64,000 nucleotides of DNA from Methanobacteriota archaeon (GTDB lineage: Archaea > Methanobacteriota > Methanobacteria > Methanobacteriales > Methanobacteriaceae). Of this stretch, positions 46,233-53,457 are shown piece after piece. The notes beneath the pieces are model-generated. The model did not search any database, had not been told where the DNA came from, and was given only the letters and a program-made list of their open reading frames with translations. How positions within the stretch are numbered: the first letter of the stretch is position 1; each line of letters starts with the position of its first letter. Where the stretch lies: positions 1-64,000 of the forward strand of contig JAEYPF010000016.1 of NCBI GenBank assembly GCA_023411115.1, given 5' to 3'. The position numbers were made by a program, and so were the translations under genes.

Positions 46233-46931
46233 TTATTCTGGATATAAATCTCTTAAAGCATTTCTAAATGATGTACCATCATACATATTATCATCTATTT
46301 CTTTAAGTGTCTTCCAACCTTCTGTTCTTCCGTTTGAATAAGTAAATTTACTTTTTCCTGTTGTAAGATCAACGTAAACATACCCATATGGCCGATACCA
46401 ACTATCGTTATAAAATGGCACTTTCCAGACAGTTTTCCCGTTTAAAGTCACTTTAGATGGTGTTCCAATATCTATACCCTGATCAGACTGAATTTCAGCG
46501 ATATATTTTGCTTTCAGTTCATCCATTGACCTCCACGGATTTACAGGGATTCCCAACCATCCTTTTTTCCTGCTCATCAATGTTTTTGCATCAACAGTAA
46601 CAACCAACTCATCACCTACATCATATACATTGTGCATTTTCACTATCCAATACTTCCTATCAGGAGTTAAAGAAGCATTAGTAGTAATAAAACCATCAAA
46701 ACCAATCATTCCTTCGTTTAATCTTGCTATGGATATGGCTGTTGCTTCAGGAGTTGAATTATCAAAATAAATGTCCTTTTCTGCAGGAAGATTAGTTGAA
46801 TTTGAAATAACTGTTAAATCATCCAAATTGGCTGAATCAGTGATTATATTAAATATAAAGATTCCCATAATCAATAAAATAACAATAGCGCCAATTAAAC
46901 CGCCTGCAATTAGCAAATTTTTCCTATCCAT
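46233..46931 (-). CDS. Membrane-anchored PepSY-like protein
   Basis: This protein of about 232 residues starts MDRKNLLIAGGLIGAIVILL, an N-terminal anchor helix, followed by an extracellular domain of beta strands and helices with TVDAKTLMSRKKGW and YVYVDLTTGKSKF. These paired strands followed by a helix resemble PepSY-type domains; this is inference. An upstream ATG at 46973 also opens the frame (MPKRIYTLF...), but the paralogue comparison does not decide the start. A tandem paralogue follows at 47087-47809 and upstream spacers are also duplicated. Confidence 0.7.
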   Translation of the reverse strand: MDRKNLLIAGGLIGAIVILLIMGIFIFNIITDSANLDDLTVISNSTNLPAEKDIYFDNSTPEATAISIARLNEGMIGFDGFITTNASLTPDRKYWIVKMHNVYDVGDELVVTVDAKTLMSRKKGWLGIPVNPWRSMDELKAKYIAEIQSDQGIDIGTPSKVTLNGKTVWKVPFYNDSWYRPYGYVYVDLTTGKSKFTYSNGRTEGWKTLKEIDDNMYDGTSFRNALRDLYPE

Positions 46932-47013
46932 AGTAACCACTTTTCTAAATAAAGTATAAATTCTTTTTGGCATTTAATCAGTAGATATTATGAATTTTAC
47001 ATCATCACTAAAA

Positions 47014-47053
47014 TATAACGACCATATGGCTAAAGATAGTCCAGTTAAACGAA
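47014..47053 (+). repeat. Directional repeat, core copy
   Basis: TATAACGACCATATGGCTAA then AGATAGTCCAGTTAAACGAA. The centre CCATATGG is a perfect palindrome. Read in the frame of the central ATG it gives MAKDSPVKRRN and then a stop. Confidence 0.75.
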
Positions 47054-47086
47054 GAAATTAAATTTATAAATTGTAGTTTAAAAATG

Positions 47087-47809
47087 TTATTCCGAATACA
47101 AATCCCTTAAAACATCTCTAAATTGGCCCGGCTCTTGATCATATAGATAATTTAATTGGTAATCTCCCTTATTAATTACACCATCTACTTCTTTTAGTGT
47201 TAACCAGCCATCTGTCCCTGCAGCCCTCTTAAACTCGTCCAATGTGTTCTTGCTTTTTCCGGTTGCAACATCAACATAAATGTACTTAACTGTCTTTGCA
47301 CCGGTTTCATCATTAATATCAGTAACCATTGATACTTTCCAAATTTCTTTACCACCCATGGTTATCTTCTGAGATTTACCAAAGGCATAGTTGGCTTGAA
47401 TTTCAGCAATGTAATTTGCTTTAAGTTCGTCTAATGACCTCCATTCACCATATTTACCCTCTAAATTTCTTTTGCTCATTAAAGTTTTAGTATCAACAGT
47501 AACATCTACATGATCCACTGCATCATTTGGGTCTATTCCAACTATCCAGTATTTCCCATCAGGAGTCAAATGAACATCTTTCACAGTAACCTCATTAAAA
47601 GAAGTTCCAAAATTTAGTCTTGCTACGGAGACTGCTGTTAATTCAGGAGTGGAATTATTAAAAGAAGCATTATCAATATTATATTCTGGAAGTGGATCAA
47701 TGATCTCAGATACTAAATTCAAACCAAATGAGATGATCATAAAAGCAGAAAATAAACAGATAATAAAACCTATTAAAACACCAGCAACCAGTAACTTCTT
47801 CCTATCCAT
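47087..47809 (-). CDS. Membrane-anchored PepSY-like protein, tandem paralogue
   Basis: This protein of about 240 residues has the same plan as the one at 46233-46931: MDRKKLLVAGVLIGFIICLF anchor, DGKYWIVGIDP, HVDVTVDTKTLMSKRN and the closing FRDVLRDLYSE. Similarity covers nearly the whole length, and the sequence upstream of both genes (GATATTATGAATTTT followed by the directional repeat) is also duplicated, so the pair arose by segmental duplication. An in-frame ATG at 47851 is an alternative start. The outward-facing domain may regulate or inhibit a partner; unknown. Confidence 0.7.
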   Translation of the reverse strand: MDRKKLLVAGVLIGFIICLFSAFMIISFGLNLVSEIIDPLPEYNIDNASFNNSTPELTAVSVARLNFGTSFNEVTVKDVHLTPDGKYWIVGIDPNDAVDHVDVTVDTKTLMSKRNLEGKYGEWRSLDELKANYIAEIQANYAFGKSQKITMGGKEIWKVSMVTDINDETGAKTVKYIYVDVATGKSKNTLDEFKRAAGTDGWLTLKEVDGVINKGDYQLNYLYDQEPGQFRDVLRDLYSE

Positions 47810-47867
47810 AATAACAACTTTCATAAATAGAATATAAATATTTTTTGACATTTAATCAATAGATATT

Positions 47868-47999
47868 ATGAATTTTGCATCATCATTGAACTATAACGAC
47901 CATGTGGTTAAATCTAGTCGAGTTAAACGAAATAATATAGCTATAGTTCCAGAGGGAACTAAATATCGCTGCAGCAAATGTGGTTATAAATTTAAATAA
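47868..47999 (+). CDS. Possible small zinc-ribbon protein overlapping a directional repeat
   Basis: A frame of 43 codons runs MNFASSLNYNDHVVKSSRVK, then RNNIAIVPEGTKYRCSKCGY and KFK. The last part has a CxxC knuckle typical of zinc ribbons. The middle lies in the directional repeat (47892-47931), where a GTG gives the alternative start VVKSSRVKR. No ribosome site is clear. It may be a real mini-gene, or the only repeat copy that still keeps its coding continuation. Convergent overlap with the DUF488 gene is absent (5 bases apart). Confidence 0.4.
   Translation: MNFASSLNYNDHVVKSSRVKRNNIAIVPEGTKYRCSKCGYKFK
47892..47931 (+). repeat. Directional repeat, core copy with coding continuation
   Basis: TATAACGACCATGTGGTTAA then ATCTAGTCGAGTTAAACGAA. 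Downstream bases ATAGTTCCAGAGGGAACTAA resemble the tail element of other copies (ATTGCCCCGAGGGGCTAAC). Confidence 0.75.
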
Positions 48000-48004
48000 A
48001 AAAA

Positions 48005-48385
48005 TTAACCACCACATGATCCAGATTGGCCAATAGTCTTATATCCTTCAAGTTTATCCCTTAAAACTGCTGCAGCATTGCACTCTGGATCTTGAGCAGA
48101 ATAAAGAAATGTAATAGTCCCTTTTTCTTTTTCAGTATCTCTGATAATTTTTATAAGTGTCTTTGTTCTTCGGAGTTTGTTGCGGTATTCTTCTTTGAAC
48201 TTATCAAAACGGTCCAGATCATCTTCAGGCCATTCATCAATATCTTTATCAGGTGCAATCTCTTTAAGCCACAAATCAACTTTTGCATCTTCTTCTGATA
48301 CGTCTTCTGGCCAAGATTTATCTATTAATAGTCGAAATCCATCCTCTTCTTCTGGAGGTTCATATATTCTTTTTATTTTAAACAT
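48005..48385 (-). CDS. DUF488-family protein
   Basis: This 126-residue protein belongs to DUF488 (YeaO-like): KIKRIYEPPEEEDGFRLLID, SWPEDV, the KVDLWLKEIAPD core, YRNKLRR and ITFLYSAQDPECNAAAVLRD are typical (quoted in part). Members are small proteins of unknown function that may bind nucleic acids or sulfur species; DUF488 proteins often have conserved Cys or Arg in this arrangement. The start has AGGTGAGGA before it. The end GQSGSCGG carries an extra cysteine. Confidence 0.85.
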   Translation of the reverse strand: MFKIKRIYEPPEEEDGFRLLIDKSWPEDVSEEDAKVDLWLKEIAPDKDIDEWPEDDLDRFDKFKEEYRNKLRRTKTLIKIIRDTEKEKGTITFLYSAQDPECNAAAVLRDKLEGYKTIGQSGSCGG

Positions 48386-48452
48386 ATCCTCACCTGAATT
48401 TGATTTATTATTATTTATTTTTGATAGAATTTATTATTTTTATTTTTTAAAC

Positions 48453-48543
48453 TATAACGACCATGTGGCTAAATATAGATGAGTTAAACGAATTTAATTA
48501 TTTATTGTTAAAATTGTCGAGTTATTGCCCCGAGGGGCTAACT
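48453..48543 (+). repeat. Directional repeat with tail element
   Basis: The core TATAACGACCATGTGGCTAA runs to ACGAA at 48492; the tail TGTCGAGTTATTGCCCCGAG continues to GGGCTAACT at 48543, containing the small hairpin GCCCC-GAG-GGGC. The gap to the TetR gene holds otherwise only its operator. Confidence 0.75.
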
Positions 48544-48630
48544 TAAAATTTAAAAATTCTTTCTTAAATTTATTCATTACTCATTCTATCCAATCTTAAT
48601 TATTCCTACTAAAATTGATATACTTATGAT

Positions 48631-48648
48631 TTTAGACCGCCAGGTTTA
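48631..48648. promoter_or_regulatory. Candidate TetR operator
   Basis: TTTAGACCGCCAGGTTTA lies about 120 bases upstream of the TetR gene and matches the pattern TAGACC-N4-GGTWTA also seen upstream of the paralogous TetR operon at 15023-15040. Confidence 0.5.
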
Positions 48649-48766
48649 AATATTATGGGACCTATATTACGGGTTATATCAGAAAAACCCTTTAGTTGCA
48701 GGTATTTACTACCAAAAAGATATTATTACTTATATATTGTTAAATACGTAGTGGAGATTAGGTTAA

Positions 48767-49387
48767 ATGAAAGAAAAGTCATTTTGGAGGAAAAATGAAC
48801 TTATTGAAGCGGCTTTAGATGAATTTTCAACCCATAGTTATCAAAATGCTTCATTAAACAAAATCATCAAAAATGCAGGTATTAGCAAAGGCAAATTTTA
48901 TTACCACTTTGAAGATAAAAAGGAGTTTTATTTATTCCTGCAAGAGGCTGCCTACAAAGATCAGCTTGAGTTTCAGGATAAACGCATGCAGGAGCTTGCA
49001 GGAGATCATAATCTAGATTTTTTTGAAAAGATCAGGTTAAGAACCCAGATAGGGGCTGAATGTGCTGCTCGTTTTCCCAAATACGTGAAATTCACCATGA
49101 TGTTTTTAAATGAGGAGGAAAATGAAGATACCAAAGAAATCATCGAATATGTAAACGGTTTCGTAAAAAAAACCGTTGAAGAGAGGGTTGAAGAAATGGT
49201 ATCGGATGCGGTTGAAGCTGGAGACTTGAGTGACAGGTTTTCGAAGGATTTCATAATAAGAATTGTAAATCATTTTTTATTCCACTCTACTGAAATTTTG
49301 GGTATAGATGAAGAATATGATGAGTCAAAATTTCTGGATGATACTAATAAGCTTATAGATTTTTTAAAATTTGGATTAAGTAGATAA
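48767..49387 (+). CDS. TetR-family transcriptional regulator
   Basis: This 206-residue regulator has the helix-turn-helix ASLNKIIKNAGISKGKFYYHF (quoted within residues 26-46) and an effector domain ending FLKFGLSR. It is a paralogue of the protein at 14229-14906 and shares long identical stretches (NELIEAALDEF, EENEDTKEIIEYVN), but has only HNL where the other carries a 19-residue hairpin-encoded stretch. It precedes a DUF998 gene by 18 bases and probably represses both through the site at 48631. Confidence 0.9.
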   Translation: MKEKSFWRKNELIEAALDEFSTHSYQNASLNKIIKNAGISKGKFYYHFEDKKEFYLFLQEAAYKDQLEFQDKRMQELAGDHNLDFFEKIRLRTQIGAECAARFPKYVKFTMMFLNEEENEDTKEIIEYVNGFVKKTVEERVEEMVSDAVEAGDLSDRFSKDFIIRIVNHFLFHSTEILGIDEEYDESKFLDDTNKLIDFLKFGLSR

Positions 49388-49405
49388 AAAGGAGGACATG
49401 ATCAA

Positions 49406-50029
49406 ATGAATAATAAGGAAATTAATCAAACAATGAAACGACAAAGATTCTATGCCCTATCTGGAATCATTGCACCTATTCTATTCACAGTTATGGTGAT
49501 AATTGAAAGTCTTCTAAGACCTGGTTTTAGTCAAATTTATAGTACTGTTAGTGAATTAGGTTTGGGACATCTTGCAATTCTTCAAATTATAAATTTCATA
49601 ATATTCGGATTATTATTAATTAGTTTTACAATAGGCTTCAGTAAATACCTTAAAACTCGCTCTGGAAAAGTTGTGACAGGACTTTTAATCACATTTTCAT
49701 TGGCAGTACTCTTTGCAGGAGTAGCATTCTTATTTCAGTGGAATAGTCCGTATAGTACAGTTATAATTGCTCATTCAGTAGCTAGTATTATTGGATTTTA
49801 CGCTATATTTATAGCTCAACTTTTAACATGGCAAGCACTTAAAGGAAGTAACCAGAATATTTGGAGAAATTATCGAATATATTCATTGATAAGTGGGTTT
49901 GTTACATTAATAGTGCTTTTTTATATCCCATTTAGTCCTTATCAGGGCCTATTCGAACGAGTGTTCATCGCAGTGTGGATGATATGGATTGAAGTAACAG
50001 CAATAAAACTCTACACATTAATCCATTAA
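49406..50029 (+). CDS. DUF998-family membrane protein
   Basis: This 207-residue membrane protein has six hydrophobic helices and the DUF998 pattern, beginning with ALSGIIAPILFTVMVIIES and YSTVSELGLG (a conserved polar loop). Such proteins resemble six-helix membrane proteins of unknown transport or sensory function. GGAGGACATGATCAA provides the ribosome site. It is paired with the TetR gene 18 bases upstream and is its probable target. Confidence 0.85.
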   Translation: MNNKEINQTMKRQRFYALSGIIAPILFTVMVIIESLLRPGFSQIYSTVSELGLGHLAILQIINFIIFGLLLISFTIGFSKYLKTRSGKVVTGLLITFSLAVLFAGVAFLFQWNSPYSTVIIAHSVASIIGFYAIFIAQLLTWQALKGSNQNIWRNYRIYSLISGFVTLIVLFYIPFSPYQGLFERVFIAVWMIWIEVTAIKLYTLIH

Positions 50030-50182
50030 TTTATCTACACTTATTCATCTCTCCAAAATATAATTGGAATTGTTTGGAGTAGGAACTGAATTATTCAACA
50101 GAAGAGAGAATTAATTTCTCTTTTTTTATTTAGCTTTGTTATAGATTGTATAACGAATTTATGTATTATTAATTATAAAAAC

Positions 50183-50250
50183 TTCATTATAACATAATAT
50201 AGCAACTTTACGGTTAAAACAAGTCGATTTATTGCCCCGAGGGGCTAACT
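50183..50250 (+). repeat. Directional repeat, extended type with tail
   Basis: TTCATTATAACATAATATAG is followed by CAACTTTACGGTTAAAACAA and GTCGATTTATTGCCCCGAGG ending GGCTAACT. Core and tail are fused here without the AACGAA end, showing that the two parts belong to one element. Convergent intergenic position. Confidence 0.75.
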
Positions 50251-50267
50251 AAAAATAAAAAAACATA

Positions 50268-51059
50268 TTATGCCAGTATTAACCCTAAGCCAAAAATGAC
50301 CATTGTACTCACAATCACAGGTCCATAGATTTTCTCAAAAGTTTTAGGATTAATTTTCTTAAGCAGAAGAGGCCCTATAAATGCACCTACAGCCGCTCCA
50401 CCGCCAAGGAGAATAATCAAAGTCAGATCTAACCTTCCTAATAGGTAAAAACCGCCTATACCTGCAATTGAGTTGAAAATAAGTACGAATACGGAGGTAC
50501 CTACGACCATCACAGCGGGTAAGCCTAAGCTATAGAGTCCTGCAACAATTGGTGGTGTTCCACTTATTCCAAAAACTCCTGCCAATAATCCGGATGCAAC
50601 TCCAAAAAAAGATGCTATAACTCTTTTAGGACCGGTAAGGGTTGATATCTCCTCTTTCTCCTCATTTTTTTCTATCATTTTTTGACGTCTTTGTACTAGA
50701 CTTTTCAACATTGGAATTATCATTATCAACGTTAATATGCCTAAGATCATCTGTAAAATAGCAGGTGGAATAATATTGGCAATGTTAGCTCCTATTAGTG
50801 TACCTATTATTCCTCCGATTCCCAGAATTAATCCTGTGCGGAGATCTACATTACCTTGACGAAAGTGACTGAAGGTACTTACTGCTGTGGTGGGTAACAC
50901 TGCTGCTAAAGAAGTCGCGACAGCTACTTGTGGTGTGACACCGAAGATCAATATCAAAACAGGTACAAAGAATCCACCTCCACCACCACCGAACATAGAC
51001 ACTACAAGGCCTATAATCAATCCAAATAATGGAAGCAGAATTAAATAAATATCAATCAT
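50268..51059 (-). CDS. TauE/SafE-family sulfite/anion exporter
   Basis: This 263-residue permease has about eight hydrophobic helices and the TauE/SafE repeat pattern: FGLIIGLVVSMFGGGGGGFF at the start (first repeat) and VASGLLAGVFGISGTPPIV in the middle (second repeat). Members export sulfite, sulfoacetate or related small anions. It overlaps the MarR gene by 8 bases and belongs to the operon MBL-MarR-TauE, so sulfur-compound detoxification under MarR control is plausible. The DNA read from ATG 51059 overlaps the MarR stop. Confidence 0.87.
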   Translation of the reverse strand: MIDIYLILLPLFGLIIGLVVSMFGGGGGGFFVPVLILIFGVTPQVAVATSLAAVLPTTAVSTFSHFRQGNVDLRTGLILGIGGIIGTLIGANIANIIPPAILQMILGILTLIMIIPMLKSLVQRRQKMIEKNEEKEEISTLTGPKRVIASFFGVASGLLAGVFGISGTPPIVAGLYSLGLPAVMVVGTSVFVLIFNSIAGIGGFYLLGRLDLTLIILLGGGAAVGAFIGPLLLKKINPKTFEKIYGPVIVSTMVIFGLGLILA

Positions 51060-51534
51060 TTTTAATCCTCTTTAATTTGGCCCCTTGAATTTTTAAAACA
51101 GAATTTTTAATTACTTCAATACTTTTACTAAGTTCTTCGAGCTCTTTATGACTCAATGGAGATAATAATTGATTCATACTTTCTGTCACGGTTTTATGGG
51201 ATTCTTTTATTAGCTTTTTTCCTTCAGCTGTCAATACAATCCTGAGTACCCTACGGTCATTTTCATCAGGCACTCGCTCTATCAGACCTTCATTAGCTAA
51301 TTCATCCATTTTAGATGTCATTTGAGTTTTTGATATGTTTAAAGTCTTGCCAAGTGCTGACATTGAGGGATTACCATACTGTTCAATCAGTAATAACCTA
51401 AAAAATGTCTTCATGAATTTTCTTTCAGATAACTTAATTAATTCCATATTAAAAAGTGTAATATAAACTATTGAATCTTCTAACATCTCTTCTATCAATT
51501 TATCAGATTTTTTTGATATTCTTCCCATAATCAT
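51052..51534 (-). CDS. MarR-family transcriptional regulator
   Basis: This 160-residue regulator has the MarR winged helix: MSALGKTLNISKTQMTSKMD (recognition part) followed by LANEGLIERVPDENDRRVLR (wing). The family usually represses its own operon and responds to small molecules. It lies 12 bases after the MBL gene and overlaps the TauE gene, so it probably controls the unit. A tandem repeat at 52243-52274 near the operon promoter is a candidate binding site. Confidence 0.9.
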   Translation of the reverse strand: MIMGRISKKSDKLIEEMLEDSIVYITLFNMELIKLSERKFMKTFFRLLLIEQYGNPSMSALGKTLNISKTQMTSKMDELANEGLIERVPDENDRRVLRIVLTAEGKKLIKESHKTVTESMNQLLSPLSHKELEELSKSIEVIKNSVLKIQGAKLKRIKND

Positions 51535-51546
51535 CCACCATAATAT

Positions 51547-52191
51547 TTAATTTCCTGTGATATTACTTAATAACTGTTTCCATTCATCCTTTACTTCTAA
51601 AGGTTCGCCATGAGCTGGGCAAACCCATTTAAAAGAATATTCACTCATTTTAAGTATGGATTCTTTAAGTGATTTTTCATCAGAATTCCCAATGCTAGGT
51701 AGTTTTTTTAGCACTCCATTTGAATTTCCTACAAGATCACCTGCAAATAAAATATCTTTATAGAGAACGGATACATGGCCCGGTGTATGGCCCGGTGTTG
51801 GTATTATTTCTATATCGCCTATTTTTTGATCATTATAAGATTTTATTTTTTCAGGTTTTTTTACTCTCATTAATAATGATGCTATCTTTTTAATTCCAGG
51901 GCGGCTTTTATCGCCTAGAATGTAGGGTATATCTTTTTTTGATGCCCAGAGTGTGGCTCCTGTTTCTTTCTGAAGTAGTGTGGCGTTTCCTATGTGATCA
52001 ACATCATGATGAGTTAATAGAATGTGTTTTATATTTTTTGGTTTGATATTTAAAGATTCGATTTCCTTTAAAATATTCTTAACTTTCCCAGGTCGTCCAG
52101 TATCTATTAGAATCGTTTCTTTATCCTTAATCAAATATGAATAGCTACCTTTTGTCGATTCTAAAGCATATACATTTTCTTCTATTTCCAT
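51547..52191 (-). CDS. MBL-fold metallo-hydrolase
   Basis: This 214-residue protein has the metallo-beta-lactamase fold with the metal motif LLTHHDVDHIGN (HxHxDH-like, HHDVDH), later histidines in TPGHTPGHVS and CPAHGEPL, and the aspartate in FAGDLVGN. Members include glyoxalase II and sulfur dioxygenases; the neighbouring TauE exporter makes a persulfide or thiol-related role possible but unproven. It is the first gene of the operon with MarR and TauE, with AGGTGAAAAATT before the start. Confidence 0.9.
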   Translation of the reverse strand: MEIEENVYALESTKGSYSYLIKDKETILIDTGRPGKVKNILKEIESLNIKPKNIKHILLTHHDVDHIGNATLLQKETGATLWASKKDIPYILGDKSRPGIKKIASLLMRVKKPEKIKSYNDQKIGDIEIIPTPGHTPGHVSVLYKDILFAGDLVGNSNGVLKKLPSIGNSDEKSLKESILKMSEYSFKWVCPAHGEPLEVKDEWKQLLSNITGN

Positions 52192-52242
52192 AATTTTTCA
52201 CCTCTACTTTTTTAAATTTGTGCTTAGTTATATTTAAATAGT

Positions 52243-52274
52243 ACACTTTTTTGAACTATACACTAAAATGAACT
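52243..52274. promoter_or_regulatory. Tandem repeat near the MBL-MarR-TauE promoter
   Basis: Two 15-base units, ACACTTTTTTGAACT (52243-52257) and ACACTAAAATGAACT (52260-52274), repeat with a 17-base period, about 50-85 bases upstream of the MBL start. The spacing suggests two sites on nearly one face of the helix, a candidate operator for the MarR protein encoded in the operon. Confidence 0.5.
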
Positions 52275-52408
52275 GTGCATAAAAGTAGACTATTATTATA
52301 TTTAAGGGTATTGATACAAGAATTCAATTTATTTAAAATGAAAACGAATTTTTGAAAATTAATGATTATAGAGTGTATGGCTAATTTATGCATTATCATT
52401 AGAAAAAC

Positions 52409-52463
52409 TTCATTATAACATAATATAGCAACCGTACAGTTAAAACAAGTCAAGTTAAACGAA
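52409..52463 (+). repeat. Directional repeat, extended type
   Basis: TTCATTATAACATAATATAG then CAACCGTACAGTTAAAACAA and GTCAAGTTAAACGAA. A short second fragment TATAACGGCATTATGG lies at 52533-52548 just before the flavoprotein gene end. Intergenic between two minus-strand genes. Confidence 0.75.
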
Positions 52464-52557
52464 ATGAATAACAAAATTAAAAGAAATTTGTAAATTATTC
52501 ATAAACAATAAAAAAATTGATTTTTACTTTATTATAACGGCATTATGGAAAAAATAT

Positions 52558-53214
52558 TCAATCCGTGCTAACCATATCCTTACCAATCTCTCTAGCCTTC
52601 TTAAGAACATCTTTTTTATCTTTAACAACTCCATGAACCAGATTTCCTGATGAACTCAGCATATCAACTACATTGTAACCCAGAAAGCCAAACATGTTTT
52701 TGGTGTAGTTGAAATACTCCGAATATATGTTTTCATCAGGGCCGCCCTGCGAAAATATCAATGCCATGTCCTTTTTACCATATTTCTCCTCAAATCCTGT
52801 GCCCATAAATGCATAAAGCCTGTCAGTGAATAGTTTGGCCTGGGCAGACATCTGCCACATGTAAATCGGCGACCCTAATATGAATGCGTCTGCTTTTTTT
52901 ATTTCCTCGTAAATAATCTGCATATCATCAGCGGTAGCACATTCTCCTGAGTTGCTTTTACAGTTCATACATGCTTTACAGGGAGCTATATCCATCTCGC
53001 TCAAATTAAAGCTTTTTGTCTCTGCACCGGCTTCATTTGCTCCTTTAAGTGCTTCTTCAACAAGAATTTCAATGTTACCTCCCTTTATAGGGCTTCCTAT
53101 TAATCCTACTACCCTCGGAAACTTTCGAAATCTCTGATTTCGATGCATCGAAACTTCTAGTTTCGAATGCTTTGTTTCCGGGGCCTCAAAATCTTCGATT
53201 TTATCGGCTTTCAT
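52558..53214 (-). CDS. Iron-sulfur flavoprotein with hairpin-encoded N-terminal extension
   Basis: This 218-residue protein is an NADPH-dependent FMN reductase-like flavodoxin: VVGLIGSPIKGGN (FMN phosphate loop, starting near residue 35), a cluster motif CKACMNCKSNSGEC (CxxCxxC...C, as in the iron-sulfur flavoprotein Isf) and FILGSPIYMWQMSAQ. Relatives usually start only one or two residues before VVGLIGSP; here 34 extra residues (MKADKIEDFEAPETKHSK...) come from a chain of palindromic hairpins. The strong ribosome site AAGGAGGG before ATG 53214 supports translation of the extension. It is divergent from the HxlR gene, its probable regulator. Confidence 0.85.
   Translation of the reverse strand: MKADKIEDFEAPETKHSKLEVSMHRNQRFRKFPRVVGLIGSPIKGGNIEILVEEALKGANEAGAETKSFNLSEMDIAPCKACMNCKSNSGECATADDMQIIYEEIKKADAFILGSPIYMWQMSAQAKLFTDRLYAFMGTGFEEKYGKKDMALIFSQGGPDENIYSEYFNYTKNMFGFLGYNVVDMLSSSGNLVHGVVKDKKDVLKKAREIGKDMVSTD
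53117..53202 (-). repeat. Hairpin array inside the flavoprotein coding region
   Basis: Perfect or near-perfect stems: 53125-53132 with 53136-53143 (8 bp, loop TCT), 53145-53154 with 53160-53170 (10 bp, one bulge), 53188-53193 with 53197-53202 (6 bp), and an outer pair GGAAAC 53117-53122 with GTTTCC 53174-53179. They cover codons for most of residues 5-33. The AAAATCTTCGATTTT core is the reverse complement of AAAATCGAAGATTTT in the 61.8-kb array. Confidence 0.8.
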
Positions 53215-53425
53215 CTTTTTATCCCTCCTTAAAATCTAAAGTTACGATAGTTCCTAAATGATCTTTTTGAAACACTCTTTACGGCATAATCTTTTTATAT
53301 TTTAATAAAGAGAGTTTAACCAAATTAGACTTAATAACCTACTATTTAGGATTTATCTTTCAAATTCCATTCCATTTTCTGTTTGGAGTTGTTTAAGTAG
53401 TTTTTGTAACCTTTTGGTGAGTGAC

Positions 53426-53445
53426 TTGGTAACCATTTGGTAACC
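53426..53445. promoter_or_regulatory. Candidate HxlR operator, tandem TTGGTAACC
   Basis: TTGGTAACC occurs at 53426-53434 and again at 53437-53445, 11 bases apart (one helix turn), with a related TTTTGGTGAGTG just upstream. GGTAACC is palindromic. The site ends 12 bases before the HxlR start and lies between that gene and the divergent flavoprotein gene, a likely regulatory position. Confidence 0.5.
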
Positions 53446-53457
53446 TGGTGAGATTAT

